Numbered from the stretch's first letter, positions 1 to 7,187 are shown. The stretch: 64,000 nucleotides of DNA from Mycobacterium sp. SMC-8 (GCF_025263565.1 NZ_CP079865.1:558001-622000); one strand, 5' to 3'. The notes: a model not told the origin generated them from the letters alone. Numbers and translations are program-made.

Positions 1-12
1 ATCGGCAGGCTG

Positions 13-369
13 TTGACTCTGCGGTCCGGATTGATCAAGGGCGCCGCGGAGTGGCCCGCTCTCCAGGAGAGCGACATCGAGGACCTGGGCCTGTCACGGA
101 CCGGTCCGACCGTCCTGCATTTCAGCGCGGTGTGGTGCGGTCCGTGCGCGGGGGTGCGGCGTGTGGTCGACCAGGTGTGCGCGGACCTGCCTCAGGTCAC
201 GCACGTGGAGATCGATCTGGACGCGAATCCAGAGGCGGGGCGCAAGCTTTCGGTGATGTCGCTGCCCACGACGTTCATCTTCGACGCGGAGGGTCGGCAG
301 CGGTATCGCACCTCCGGCGTACCGACGGCCGCTGACCTGCGGTCGGCGCTTGAACCGCTGTTGGCCTGA
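13..369 (+). CDS. thioredoxin-like protein (possibly 5'-truncated by window edge)
   Basis: This is a small thioredoxin-fold protein, probably a disulfide reductase or thiol carrier. The WCGPC active site is visible at residues 41-45, followed by a typical thioredoxin core with a cis-proline-type segment (SLPTTF near residue 83). The start is uncertain. TTG at 13 is used here, but no in-frame stop lies between base 1 and 13, so the gene may begin outside the window. It lies just upstream of the cysA2 operon, like Rv0816c (thiX) next to Rv0815c in M. tuberculosis, which suggests a link to sulfur or thiol metabolism. The family is certain; the physiological partner is unknown. Confidence 0.85.
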   Translation: MTLRSGLIKGAAEWPALQESDIEDLGLSRTGPTVLHFSAVWCGPCAGVRRVVDQVCADLPQVTHVEIDLDANPEAGRKLSVMSLPTTFIFDAEGRQRYRTSGVPTAADLRSALEPLLA

Positions 370-385
370 TCACCCCCTTGTTGGG

Positions 386-391
386 TAAGCT
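386..391 (+). promoter_or_regulatory. -10 box of leaderless cysteine-leader promoter
   Basis: TAAGCT matches the mycobacterial TAnnnT -10 element. Exactly 7 nt separate it from the GTG of the poly-cysteine leader ORF, so transcription probably begins on the first base of that start codon. No clear -35 box is seen. Confidence 0.6.
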
Positions 392-398
392 GTCAGCC

Positions 399-491
399 GT
401 GTCCGCCCGCCTCGAGCTTTCGCTCACCAAGCGCCGCGCAGTCGATCTGTGCCGCATCGCGGGTTGTTGCTGTTGTTGTTGCAGCTGCTGA
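399..491 (+). CDS. poly-cysteine leader peptide (cysteine attenuator uORF)
   Basis: This 30-residue ORF starts with GTG and ends with TGA. Cysteines sit at residues 18, 23-28 and 30, giving a run of six consecutive Cys codons just before the stop. It has no Shine-Dalgarno and starts 7 nt after a TAAGCT -10 box, as expected for a leaderless mRNA. The downstream genes are DUF4395, cysA2 and sseC. Poly-cysteine leaderless short ORFs ahead of the M. smegmatis cysA2 operon are known to act as cysteine-responsive attenuators: translation of the Cys run tunes translation of the operon. The arrangement here is the same, so the role is inferred with good confidence. It is not a stable functional protein. 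Confidence 0.85.
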   Translation: MSARLELSLTKRRAVDLCRIAGCCCCCCSC

Positions 492-582
492 GTCGCCGCG
501 CCTACTTTTTCCGCGCCGCACTCTGCGACCGGCCTGATCGGGCCCGCCGCACCCAGCCACACCAGACAACAGGAGCACATCT

Positions 583-1062
583 ATGTCGAATGTCACACAC
601 GCAGGCGCGTCCGCGCCCGTCGCCGTGCGGGACGTCGTGGACGTCCGGGGGCCGCGATTCGCCGCCTGGGTCACCACGGCGGTCCTCGTCGCGGCGCTCC
701 TCGCGTCGACCCAGAGTCTGCTCGCGGCAGCCCTGATCCTCGGTGTGCAAGCCGTCGTCTTCGGGGTCGGCGCCACCCTGGGCCCGCGCCGGCACCCCTA
801 CGGCCGGGTCTTCGCTGCGCTGATCGCTCCACGTCTGTCGCCGACCACGGAGCGTGAGCCGGTCGCACCGGTGAAGTTCGCGCAAGGGGTCGGGTTCGTC
901 TTCGCGGTTGTGGGCACCGTAGGTTTCGCCGTCGGTCTCACACCGGTTGGCCTGGTGGCCACGGGCTTTGCGCTTGTGGCGGCACTTCTCAACGCAGCCT
1001 TCGGGATCTGTCTCGGCTGCCAGCTCTATCCGCTCTTCACACGCTTGACCCCCACCCGATAG
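583..1062 (+). CDS. DUF4395 membrane protein
   Basis: This 159-residue integral membrane protein has hydrophobic segments at about residues 27-60 and 105-150, matching the DUF4395 family. Its biochemical role is unknown. DUF4395 proteins often sit beside rhodanese or thioredoxin genes, and here it is first in the structural operon with cysA2 and sseC. The ATG at 583 follows an AGGAG-like site (AACAGGAGCAC), and cysA2 starts 20 bp after its stop. Expression is probably controlled by the cysteine leader peptide about 90 bp upstream. A membrane role in sulfur-compound transport or sulfurtransfer is plausible but unproven. Confidence 0.85.
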   Translation: MSNVTHAGASAPVAVRDVVDVRGPRFAAWVTTAVLVAALLASTQSLLAAALILGVQAVVFGVGATLGPRRHPYGRVFAALIAPRLSPTTEREPVAPVKFAQGVGFVFAVVGTVGFAVGLTPVGLVATGFALVAALLNAAFGICLGCQLYPLFTRLTPTR

Positions 1063-1082
1063 CAATCGAAAGGATCCACCAC

Positions 1083-1916
1083 ATGGCACGCTCCGATGTC
1101 TTGGTCTCAGTCGACTGGGCCGAGAGCAATCTCGACGCGCCGAAGACCGTGTTCGTCGAGGTCGACGAGGACACCAGCGCCTACGACACCGGCCACATCC
1201 CGGGTGCCGTCCGGCTCGACTGGAAGACCGATCTGCAGGATCCGGTCAAGCGCGACTTCGTCGACACCGCGCAGTTCTCCAAGCTTCTCTCCGAACGCGG
1301 CATCGCCAACGACGACACCGTGATCCTCTACGGCGGCAACAACAACTGGTTTGCCGCGTATGCGTACTGGTACTTCAAGCTGTACGGGCACCAGGACGTC
1401 AAGCTGCTCGACGGCGGACGCAAGAAGTGGGAGCTCGACGCCCGGCCGCTGTCGAAGGACACCGTCGAGCGTCCGCAGACCAGCTACACCGCCAAGGACC
1501 CCGACAACAGCATCCGCGCGTTCCGCGACGAGGTGATCGCCGCGATCGGGTCCAAGAACCTGGTCGACGTGCGTTCCCCTGACGAGTTCTCCGGCAAGAT
1601 CCTGGCCCCGGCACACCTGCCGCAGGAGCAGAGCCAGCGGGCCGGCCACATTCCGACGGCCATCAACGTGCCGTGGAGTAAGGCCGCCAATGAGGACGGC
1701 ACCTTCAAGTCCGACGAAGAACTGGCCAAGCTGTACGCCGAGGCCGGTCTGGACGGCGAGAAGGAGACCATCGCCTACTGCCGCATCGGTGAGCGCTCGT
1801 CGCACACCTGGTTCGTGCTGCAGGAGCTGCTGGGACACAAGAACGTCAAGAACTACGACGGTAGTTGGACGGAATACGGCTCCCTGGTGGGTGCCCCGAT
1901 CGAGTTGGGAAGTTGA
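1083..1916 (+). CDS. cysA2: thiosulfate sulfurtransferase (tandem rhodanese) CysA2
   Basis: This 277-residue two-domain rhodanese transfers sulfane sulfur, for example from thiosulfate to cyanide or thiol acceptors. The N-terminal domain has the CH2A-type motif (DTGHIPGA near residue 36). The C-terminal domain carries the catalytic Cys233 in the loop CRIGERSS, the usual thiosulfate-sulfurtransferase signature. Length equals that of the mycobacterial CysA2 protein. The ATG at 1083 is preceded by an AAAGGA site. It lies between DUF4395 and sseC, the latter starting one base after its stop, so translation is coupled. It is regulated with the operon by the poly-Cys leader. Confidence 0.95.
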   Translation: MARSDVLVSVDWAESNLDAPKTVFVEVDEDTSAYDTGHIPGAVRLDWKTDLQDPVKRDFVDTAQFSKLLSERGIANDDTVILYGGNNNWFAAYAYWYFKLYGHQDVKLLDGGRKKWELDARPLSKDTVERPQTSYTAKDPDNSIRAFRDEVIAAIGSKNLVDVRSPDEFSGKILAPAHLPQEQSQRAGHIPTAINVPWSKAANEDGTFKSDEELAKLYAEAGLDGEKETIAYCRIGERSSHTWFVLQELLGHKNVKNYDGSWTEYGSLVGAPIELGS

Positions 1917-1917
1917 T

Positions 1918-2220
1918 ATGTGCTCTGCGCCTAAGCAAGGACTGACGTTGCCGGCCGGCGTCGATCTGGAGAAGGAAACGGTCATCACCGGCCGGGTCGT
2001 CGACGGTTCGGGCCAGGCTGTCGGTGGCGCCTTCGTGCGCCTGCTGGACAGCTCGGACGAGTTCACCGCCGAGGTCGTCGCGTCGGCCACCGGTGATTTC
2101 CGGTTCTTCGCCGCCCCGGGTACCTGGACCCTGCGCGCGCTGTCGCCCGCGGGCAACGGCGATGCCAGCATCGCGCCGTCCGGCGCGGGAATCCACGAGG
2201 TCGACGTCAAGGTCGCCTGA
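1918..2220 (+). CDS. sseC: DUF1416 protein SseC
   Basis: This 100-residue protein of the DUF1416 family is the usual partner of the CysA rhodaneses in mycobacteria (sseC1/sseC2). The fold is probably a small beta-sandwich of carboxypeptidase-regulatory-like type (ITGRVVDGSGQAV...GGAFVRLLD). Its function in sulfur metabolism is not established. The ATG at 1918 starts one base after the cysA2 stop. The last codons and stop (CGCCTGA) are also the end of the repeat unit that follows, so the tandem repeat grew from the 3' end of this gene. Confidence 0.9.
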   Translation: MCSAPKQGLTLPAGVDLEKETVITGRVVDGSGQAVGGAFVRLLDSSDEFTAEVVASATGDFRFFAAPGTWTLRALSPAGNGDASIAPSGAGIHEVDVKVA

Positions 2221-2344
2221 CGGAGTCAGGCAATCCGGCCACGCCTGACGGAGTCAGGCAATCCGGCCACGCCTGACGGAGTCAGGCAATCCGGCCACGC
2301 CTGACGGAGTCAGGCAATCCGGCCACGCCTCACGGAGTCAGGCA
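2221..2344. repeat. 28-bp tandem repeat at sseC 3' end
   Basis: Four contiguous 28-bp units (2221-2248, 2249-2276, 2277-2304, 2305-2332) are followed by a 12-bp partial copy. Each unit runs from CGGAGTCAGG to GCCACGCCTGA; the fourth has one change (CCTCA for CCTGA). The final 6 bases of the unit match the last bases of sseC including its stop codon. I see no coding continuation. Confidence 0.95.
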
Positions 2345-2349
2345 GACAA

Positions 2350-2383
2350 CCCCGGTGGGGCGCCCTGCGGTGCCCGACCGGGG
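2350..2383 (+). terminator. candidate terminator hairpin after sulfur operon
   Basis: Arms CCCCGGT (2350-2356) and ACCGGGG (2377-2383) pair perfectly around a GC-rich 20-nt loop that can pair further. No U-tract follows, which is common for proposed mycobacterial terminators. It sits directly after the tandem repeat. Confidence 0.4.
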
Positions 2384-2540
2384 TGGTCGCGCTTCGCCGC
2401 CCGGTGGGCCGGCATCGTGCGGATCGCCGCTGTGAAAACGCTGCAAGATTTGCTGTTGTCGGTGAAAATATGGTCATCCCTCGCGCCGACGGGCGCGGGT
2501 CCACCTCGCGGCTCGCCGCGGCTACCTCCTAGGACCGACA

Positions 2541-2861
2541 ATGAAGATCACGATTGCCTGTGCCGCCTCGGCGGCGCTCGCCGCAGTTGCTCTGATCGGT
2601 GCTCCTGCGGCCTTCGCCGATCCGGAGGGCGACTTCCTCACGGTGATCGGCAACGGCGGTATCACCTGGCCTTCGGACAAGACCCAGCAGGTGATCGAGA
2701 CCGGTTACGCGGTCTGCCAGGACTGGGACAACGGCGCATCCTTCGAGCAGGAAGTCGCCGATCTGACCAGTGTCACCGACTGGTCCGACTACCAAGCCGG
2801 CTACTTCATCGGCGCCGCTACCGGTGCGTTCTGCCCTGAATACGAGTGGAAGGTCAGCTGA
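2541..2861 (+). CDS. secreted DUF732 protein
   Basis: This 106-residue exported protein begins with a classical Sec signal peptide (MKITIACAASAALAAVALIG) and a predicted cleavage after AFA, at about residue 26. The mature part fits DUF732, a mycobacterial family of small secreted proteins with two conserved cysteines, here in YAVCQDW and GAFCPEY, which probably form a disulfide. Function is unknown. It is monocistronic, with a candidate hairpin terminator at 2879-2904. Confidence 0.88.
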   Translation: MKITIACAASAALAAVALIGAPAAFADPEGDFLTVIGNGGITWPSDKTQQVIETGYAVCQDWDNGASFEQEVADLTSVTDWSDYQAGYFIGAATGAFCPEYEWKVS

Positions 2862-2878
2862 CCCTCCGATCCGCACCG

Positions 2879-2904
2879 GCCGGCGAGAGATGATTTCTCC
2901 CGGC
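2879..2904 (+). terminator. candidate terminator hairpin after DUF732 gene
   Basis: GCCGGCGAGA (2879-2888) pairs with TCTCCCGGC (2896-2904) with one bulged base and a 7-nt loop. It follows the DUF732 stop by 17 bp and is directly followed by the -10 box of the next small gene. Confidence 0.45.
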
Positions 2905-2907
2905 GGT

Positions 2908-2913
2908 TAAACT
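2908..2913 (+). promoter_or_regulatory. -10 box of leaderless small-ORF promoter
   Basis: TAAACT fits TAnnnT and is followed by 7 nt and then the GTG of the 32-residue ORF at 2921. This geometry predicts a leaderless mRNA and supports the ORF as a real gene. Confidence 0.55.
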
Positions 2914-2920
2914 TTGCGGC

Positions 2921-3019
2921 GTGGTGCTCTTCTTCGAACTCCTTCTCGTCGCGGCCGTTGTGGTGATTACGTGGTTCGCGCTGTACGCGGTGTACCGCCT
3001 CGTCACCGACGAGTCGTGA
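2921..3019 (+). CDS. 32-residue single-pass membrane microprotein
   Basis: This short GTG-start ORF encodes a protein that is almost entirely one transmembrane helix (about residues 3-26: [18 protein letters not shown] onward) with a short charged C-terminus ending in TDES. It has no Shine-Dalgarno but sits 7 nt after a TAAACT -10 box, so a leaderless transcript is likely. It ends 22 bp before the nitrobindin-like gene and may be the first gene of that operon. The function is unknown. It is too short for default gene callers and is proposed from promoter geometry and helix composition. Confidence 0.6.
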   Translation: MVLFFELLLVAAVVVITWFALYAVYRLVTDES

Positions 3020-3041
3020 CACCGACCGGGCGGACGACGAA

Positions 3042-3671
3042 ATGACTTCCGGCGACGAGGCTGTCGCCGCTGCCGCCGAACGGGCCAGGGTGACCGCCGC
3101 CCGCAACATCCCGGCGTTCGGTGATCTTCCGTTGCCCGCTGACACTGCCAACCTCCGGGAGGGTGCCGACCTCGACGATTCCCTGCTGGCCCTGCTGCCG
3201 TTGGTCGGGGTGTGGCGCGGTGAGGGGGAAGGTCGTGGTGCGCACGGCGACTACCGCTTCGGCCAGCAGATCGTGGTCTCTCACGACGGCGGCGACTACC
3301 TCAACTGGGAAGCCCGCTCGTGGCGATTGACCCAGGACGGTGAGTACGAGCGGCCAGGTCTGCGTGAGACCGGGTTCTGGCGCTTCGTCACCGATCCCGC
3401 CGATCCCGAGGAGTCGCAGGCCATCGAGCTGCTGCTGGCGCACTCGGCCGGCTACATCGAGTTGTTCTACGGCCGTCCGCTGAATCAGTCGTCCTGGGAG
3501 CTGGTCACCGACGCCCTGGCACGCAGCAAGTCCGGCATGCTCGTGGGCGGCGCCAAGCGCCTCTACGGGATCATCGAGGGCGGCGACCTGGCGTACGTGG
3601 AGGAGCGCGTCGACGCCGACGGCGGCCTGGTTCCCCATCTGTCCGCGCGGCTGTCGAGGTTTATCGGCTAG
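3042..3671 (+). CDS. nitrobindin-like heme-binding / FABP-like protein
   Basis: This 209-residue protein is of the nitrobindin (DUF1794, THAP4-like) beta-barrel family, related in fold to fatty-acid-binding proteins. The N-terminal signature GVWRGEGEG is at residues 56-64. The C-terminal [10 protein letters not shown] contains His199, in the position where nitrobindins bind ferric heme; heme-bound members convert peroxynitrite to nitrate. It corresponds to Rv0813c. The ATG at 3042 gives the usual length. Whether this copy binds heme or lipid cannot be told from sequence. The lipoprotein gene overlaps its stop by one base, so the two are probably co-translated. Confidence 0.88.
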   Translation: MTSGDEAVAAAAERARVTAARNIPAFGDLPLPADTANLREGADLDDSLLALLPLVGVWRGEGEGRGAHGDYRFGQQIVVSHDGGDYLNWEARSWRLTQDGEYERPGLRETGFWRFVTDPADPEESQAIELLLAHSAGYIELFYGRPLNQSSWELVTDALARSKSGMLVGGAKRLYGIIEGGDLAYVEERVDADGGLVPHLSARLSRFIG

Positions 3672-3937
3672 TGCGACGCGTCATGGCCGTTACGGTGATC
3701 ACGGCCGCGGGTGCGGTGCTGGCCGCGTGCGCGGCGCCTGCGGATTCTCCTGCGCCGTCGACGCCGAGCTCCGCGGTGCCGAGCGTGGGTCATGGTTCGT
3801 TCGCGTACTGCCTGAGCCAGCACGGGGTGCCGGCCCCTCCAGGGCCGACGTCCGAACCGCCCCCCGGGATCGACCGAGCCACCTGGGAGGTGGCGTTGGC
3901 GGAGTGCTCGCAACTAGCACCCGGTCCCGCCGGCTAG
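3671..3937 (+). CDS. small putative lipoprotein
   Basis: This 88-residue protein has a basic N-terminus, a hydrophobic stretch and a lipobox-like LAAC with Cys at residue 20, which would be lipidated in the cell envelope. The mature part is Pro/Ser-rich with two more Cys residues (YCLSQ and ECSQL). GTG at 3671 overlaps the last base of the previous stop. Its 3' end overlaps the convergent solute-binding gene by 4 bp. No family is recognised and the function is unknown. Confidence 0.7.
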   Translation: MRRVMAVTVITAAGAVLAACAAPADSPAPSTPSSAVPSVGHGSFAYCLSQHGVPAPPGPTSEPPPGIDRATWEVALAECSQLAPGPAG

Positions 3938-4794
3938 TTCAATACGGGCGCACGACCTGCCCCGGCCAGCCACCGATGATCCAGCCGGTCGAGTGTGCCG
4001 TCTTCGCGGAGTTCATCGACGGCCCATGACACGCACCGCGTCAGCGGACTGCCATGCGCAAGGACGACCCCGAATTGCTCGATGTCGTTGCCCGGGTTGT
4101 GCAGTTGACCGACGAGAACACCGCCCGGGAGTTCGTATGCCAACGCGAATCCCGTTGGTAGATCGACGACTAACGCGTCGATCTCCCCTTCCACCAGTGC
4201 CATCTTGGCCGCGGCGGTGGTGCGGTAGGCCTGCACCGCGACGGGGTGGCCCAACTCGGTCGCGGCGGTGTGGCCGGTGCTGCCGACCTCGGCGCCGAGC
4301 CGCAGCGGACGGAGGCCGTCGAGGGTGGTAACGCCCGCGGCCGGGGAACTGCGCACCGTCACGACCGCCTGGGTGACGTTGAAATACGGCGTCGAGAAAT
4401 CCACCGCGGCCCGGCGCTGCTCGGTGATGGAGAACTGGGAGAGGTTCACGTCGAACGCCTTGGCGCCCGGCGCCAAGGCGGCGTTGAACGGGACCCGCAC
4501 CCAGCGCACGTCGTCGGGGGTGTAGTGGAGTTTCCCGGCGATCGCGTAGGCGAGGGCGGCTTCGAAGCCCTCCCCGTTGGCCGGGTCGTCGCCCATGTAC
4601 CAAGGCGGGTAGACGGGCTGGTCGGCGCCGAAGGTGAGGATCCCCGGATACAGGGTGGACAGCGCATCCTTGGTGCATTTGCGCGCGTCCAGAGTCGGTG
4701 CGGTGACGGCGACCGGAGGCGCACATGCCGGGACGGTCAGCGCGACGAGCGTCAGAGCCACCGTCCTGCGGCCGACGAAGGGGGCCCGGAACAT
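3934..4794 (-). CDS. family-3 extracellular solute-binding lipoprotein
   Basis: This 286-residue protein resembles periplasmic binding proteins of the polar amino-acid type (SBP_bac_3, GlnH-like), with landmarks LTFGADQPVYPPWYMGD, GEGFEAALAYAIAG and VDFSTPYFNVTQAVV. The ATG at 4794 is chosen because it places a signal peptide with lipobox VPAC (Cys24) at the N-terminus; a longer frame adds 27 non-signal residues. No permease or ATPase gene is adjacent, so it is an orphan binding protein. The ligand is probably an amino acid, which is an inference. The gene is the last on its strand after pabC, separated by a structured 273-bp gap. Confidence 0.88.
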   Translation of the reverse strand: MFRAPFVGRRTVALTLVALTVPACAPPVAVTAPTLDARKCTKDALSTLYPGILTFGADQPVYPPWYMGDDPANGEGFEAALAYAIAGKLHYTPDDVRWVRVPFNAALAPGAKAFDVNLSQFSITEQRRAAVDFSTPYFNVTQAVVTVRSSPAAGVTTLDGLRPLRLGAEVGSTGHTAATELGHPVAVQAYRTTAAAKMALVEGEIDALVVDLPTGFALAYELPGGVLVGQLHNPGNDIEQFGVVLAHGSPLTRCVSWAVDELREDGTLDRLDHRWLAGAGRAPVLN

Positions 4795-5067
4795 AGCCGA
4801 ATCATTGCAGATCTTGAATTTTCTGCAGGTACCGACATGGAGCGGCCCCCGAGCCGTTGTTCCTGGGTCGGACAAGACCTAGGGGCTCGGGGGCCGGGTG
4901 ACTGCGGGGAATTCGCCAGCGCGCACAGGTGCGTGAAGCGCTTCCCGGCGCTGCTAGCTCGCAGCCACCTCACATGTCCATATGTCACTCAATTTGTCGG
5001 ACCACCTCCTTCCCTGTGTACAGGCGACCGTACTCGGGGTTGGCGTGGGCGACAACCGATTTAGCGC
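4795..5067 (-). other. structured intergenic region with long hairpin (unassigned)
   Basis: This 273-bp gap separates two same-strand genes. A perfect 12-bp inverted repeat (4844-4855 with 4884-4895, GGCCCCCGAGCC and complement) encloses a second stem (4862-4869 with 4876-4883, one G-T pair) and a 6-nt loop. Upstream on the minus strand is a strong ribosome-binding-like AAGGAGGTGG (about 5006-5015) and the near-repeat GACATATG/GACATGTG. The region could be a 5' leader or attenuator of the solute-binding gene, a small RNA, or a short peptide gene. No known RNA family was recognised. Confidence 0.5.
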
Positions 5068-5949
5068 TCAGCGATCGCTGAGTATGGCGGCGTCGACCAA
5101 CGCCGATATCTGGTCGGCGAGCGGAGCCGCGGGCAGGAACTCACCGTCGAGGGTGTGCACCCGTGCCGCCAGCGTGATGCTGGAGACCAGCCAGACTCCT
5201 TGGGCGGCAACAAGATCAGCGGGGCGAAGGGCCTGGTAATCGCAGTCGTAGCCCTTGTTGCGGGCGACGTCGAACAGCGCCTGCTGGGTGGTGCCGCGCA
5301 GGATCGGATACCACGGGGGCGGGGTGAGCAGGCAGGTTTTGCCGTCCGGTGACGTCGTCGCGATGACGACAGTCGAACGTGGCCCCTCCAAGACGTGCCC
5401 GTCGGTGCTGACGAAGATCACGTCACCGGCCCCGTGCCGCTCAGCGTGCCGCAGCGCCGCCATGTTCACCGCATAGGACAGTGTCTTGGCGCCGGCCAGC
5501 AGCCACGGCATCTCGTCGATGCCCTCGGCCGGCAGGCTGCGTTGCAGTGTCATCGCCGCCACGCCGTCACGACGCACCTTGGCGACCCGCGCCGGCACCG
5601 GGCCGATCGTGGCGTAGGCCGTGGGGACGGATCCGTGTTCGCGGCCCCGGCTGTACACCAGCCGCAGCACTCCCTCCTCGGCGGTCCCTGCGAGCCAGGT
5701 CTCCACGGCGATGCCCACCGCGGTCCGCCATTGCGCGGCGTCGGGTTCGGGCAAGTCGAGCAGTCGCGCGGAGTGCGCCAGCCGGTTCAGGTGGGCGTCG
5801 AGCAGGCACGGGCCGCCCTCGCGCACCAGCAACGTCTCGAAGATGCCGTCGCCGCGCACCGCGGCGAGGTCGTCGGCGTGCAGCAGCGGAGCCTGCGCAT
5901 CGTGCAGCTGCCCGTCGAGGGTGACGACGACGCCCGGATGGTCAGCCAT
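5068..5949 (-). CDS. pabC: aminodeoxychorismate lyase (PabC-like, class IV aminotransferase)
   Basis: This 293-residue PLP enzyme of fold type IV converts 4-amino-4-deoxychorismate to p-aminobenzoate and pyruvate for folate synthesis. The Schiff-base lysine is Lys155 in LLAGAKTLSY, and Glu188 in DGHVLEGPRST lies where the PLP-N1 ligand is expected. It corresponds to Rv0812. A TACGCT -10 box at 5958-5963 lies 8 nt before the ATG, so the mRNA is probably leaderless or nearly so. Branched-chain aminotransferases and D-amino-acid transaminases are relatives, but synteny and length favour PabC. Confidence 0.88.
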   Translation of the reverse strand: MADHPGVVVTLDGQLHDAQAPLLHADDLAAVRGDGIFETLLVREGGPCLLDAHLNRLAHSARLLDLPEPDAAQWRTAVGIAVETWLAGTAEEGVLRLVYSRGREHGSVPTAYATIGPVPARVAKVRRDGVAAMTLQRSLPAEGIDEMPWLLAGAKTLSYAVNMAALRHAERHGAGDVIFVSTDGHVLEGPRSTVVIATTSPDGKTCLLTPPPWYPILRGTTQQALFDVARNKGYDCDYQALRPADLVAAQGVWLVSSITLAARVHTLDGEFLPAAPLADQISALVDAAILSDR

Positions 5950-6000
5950 GGGGCATCAGCGTAGCCGCGCTCCGCTACCGGTGACTCGTACAGTTGGGTC

Positions 6001-7101
6001 ATGTCCGCCGTTCCCGCTCCCGACACAGGACCCGACGCCGGCGCCGTCTGGCACTACGGCGACCCGCTCGGCGAACAGCGCGCCGCCGCTGACGGCGCCA
6101 TCGTGATCGACCGGTCGCATCGCGCGGTGATGACGCTCACCGGGTCCGAACGGAAGTCTTGGCTGCACACCATCTCCAGCCAGCACGTCGGTGAACTGCC
6201 CGACGGCGCGGTGACCGAGAACCTGAGCCTCGACGGGCAGGGGCGTGTGGAAGATCACTGGGTGCAGACTCAGCTCGCCGGGCGCACCGTGATCGACACC
6301 GAACCGTGGCGCGGCGAACCGTTGCGCGTCTTCCTGCACAAGATGATCTTCTGGGCCGACGTGGTCGTCGAGCCGGCTGATCTCGGGGTGTTGTCGCTGA
6401 TCGGCCCCGCTCTCACCGATCCCGCCGTGCTGGCGGTGCTCGGGCTGACGGAACTGCCCGCCGAGGCCACCGCGGTCGAGTTCCCGGGCGGCGGCTTCGT
6501 CCGGCGACTGCCGAGTGCGACGGTCGAGGTCGACGTCGTGGTGCCGCGTAGCGAGCTGCCCGCGTGGCGCGACAAGCTGGTCGCCGCCGGGATCCGTCCA
6601 GCCGGTGTGTGGGCCTACGAGGCTCATCGGGTGGCCGCCCGACGTCCGCGTCTCGGCGTCGACACAGATGAGCGCACGATCCCGCATGAAGTGGGCTGGA
6701 TCGGGGGTCCCGGCGTCGGTGCCGTGCACCTCGACAAGGGCTGTTACCGGGGCCAGGAGACCGTGGCCCGGGTTCACAACCTGGGCAAACCGCCCCGGAT
6801 GCTCGTCGTGCTCCATCTCGACGGCTCCGTCGACCGGCCTTCCACGGGAGACCCGCTGCTGGCCGGCGGCCGCGCCGTGGGCCGCCTGGGCACCGTGGTC
6901 GACCACGTCGACGAGGGTGTGATCGCGCTGGCCCTGCTCAAACGCGGCCTGCCGGCCGACACCCCGCTGACCACCGGAGGGGACGTCCAGGTCGCGGCGA
7001 CCATCGACCCGGACTCCGTGCCGTCCGGTGACGCGGTGGGTGCGGGTCGGCTGGCGGTGGAACGGTTGCGCGCCGGCGGACGCGAGGAGCCATCAAGGTG
7101 A
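6001..7101 (+). CDS. ygfZ: folate-binding protein YgfZ/CAF17 family
   Basis: This 366-residue GcvT-like protein carries the YgfZ signature KGCYRGQE around residue 247. The conserved Cys and tetrahydrofolate-binding fold support Fe-S cluster assembly or repair. It corresponds to Rv0811c. A TACAGT -10 box (5989-5994) lies 6 nt before the ATG, indicating a leaderless transcript divergent from pabC. The glycine-cleavage T protein is an alternative, but the KGCYxGQE motif and the absence of other gcv genes argue for YgfZ. The last codons (GCGGACGCGAGGAG...) are duplicated just downstream of the stop. Confidence 0.92.
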   Translation: MSAVPAPDTGPDAGAVWHYGDPLGEQRAAADGAIVIDRSHRAVMTLTGSERKSWLHTISSQHVGELPDGAVTENLSLDGQGRVEDHWVQTQLAGRTVIDTEPWRGEPLRVFLHKMIFWADVVVEPADLGVLSLIGPALTDPAVLAVLGLTELPAEATAVEFPGGGFVRRLPSATVEVDVVVPRSELPAWRDKLVAAGIRPAGVWAYEAHRVAARRPRLGVDTDERTIPHEVGWIGGPGVGAVHLDKGCYRGQETVARVHNLGKPPRMLVVLHLDGSVDRPSTGDPLLAGGRAVGRLGTVVDHVDEGVIALALLKRGLPADTPLTTGGDVQVAATIDPDSVPSGDAVGAGRLAVERLRAGGREEPSR

Positions 7102-7125
7102 AGCGGACGCGAGGAGCCGTCAAGG
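7076..7125. repeat. 23-bp direct duplication across ygfZ stop
   Basis: Two near-identical 23-bp copies (7076-7098 and 7103-7125, one mismatch, starting GCGGACGCGAGG) flank the TGA of ygfZ at 7099-7101. The first copy is coding and the second is not. It is a minimal example of the gene-end duplications seen elsewhere in this window. Confidence 0.9.
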
Positions 7126-7187
7126 CCTGACACGCGCGAATGACGGCGCTCACTCAGGGCCTGCCAGCGCCACGGCGTGAAGCACGG

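Noticed and set aside
275..580. Minus-strand frame with a poly-glutamine run
   Set aside because: The Gln run is the complement of the Cys codons of the leader peptide; no promoter or ribosome site supports it.
4844..4895. tRNA or tmRNA gene
   Set aside because: The long hairpin lacks cloverleaf arms, TPsiC-like sequence and CCA end, and no tag-peptide region is seen.
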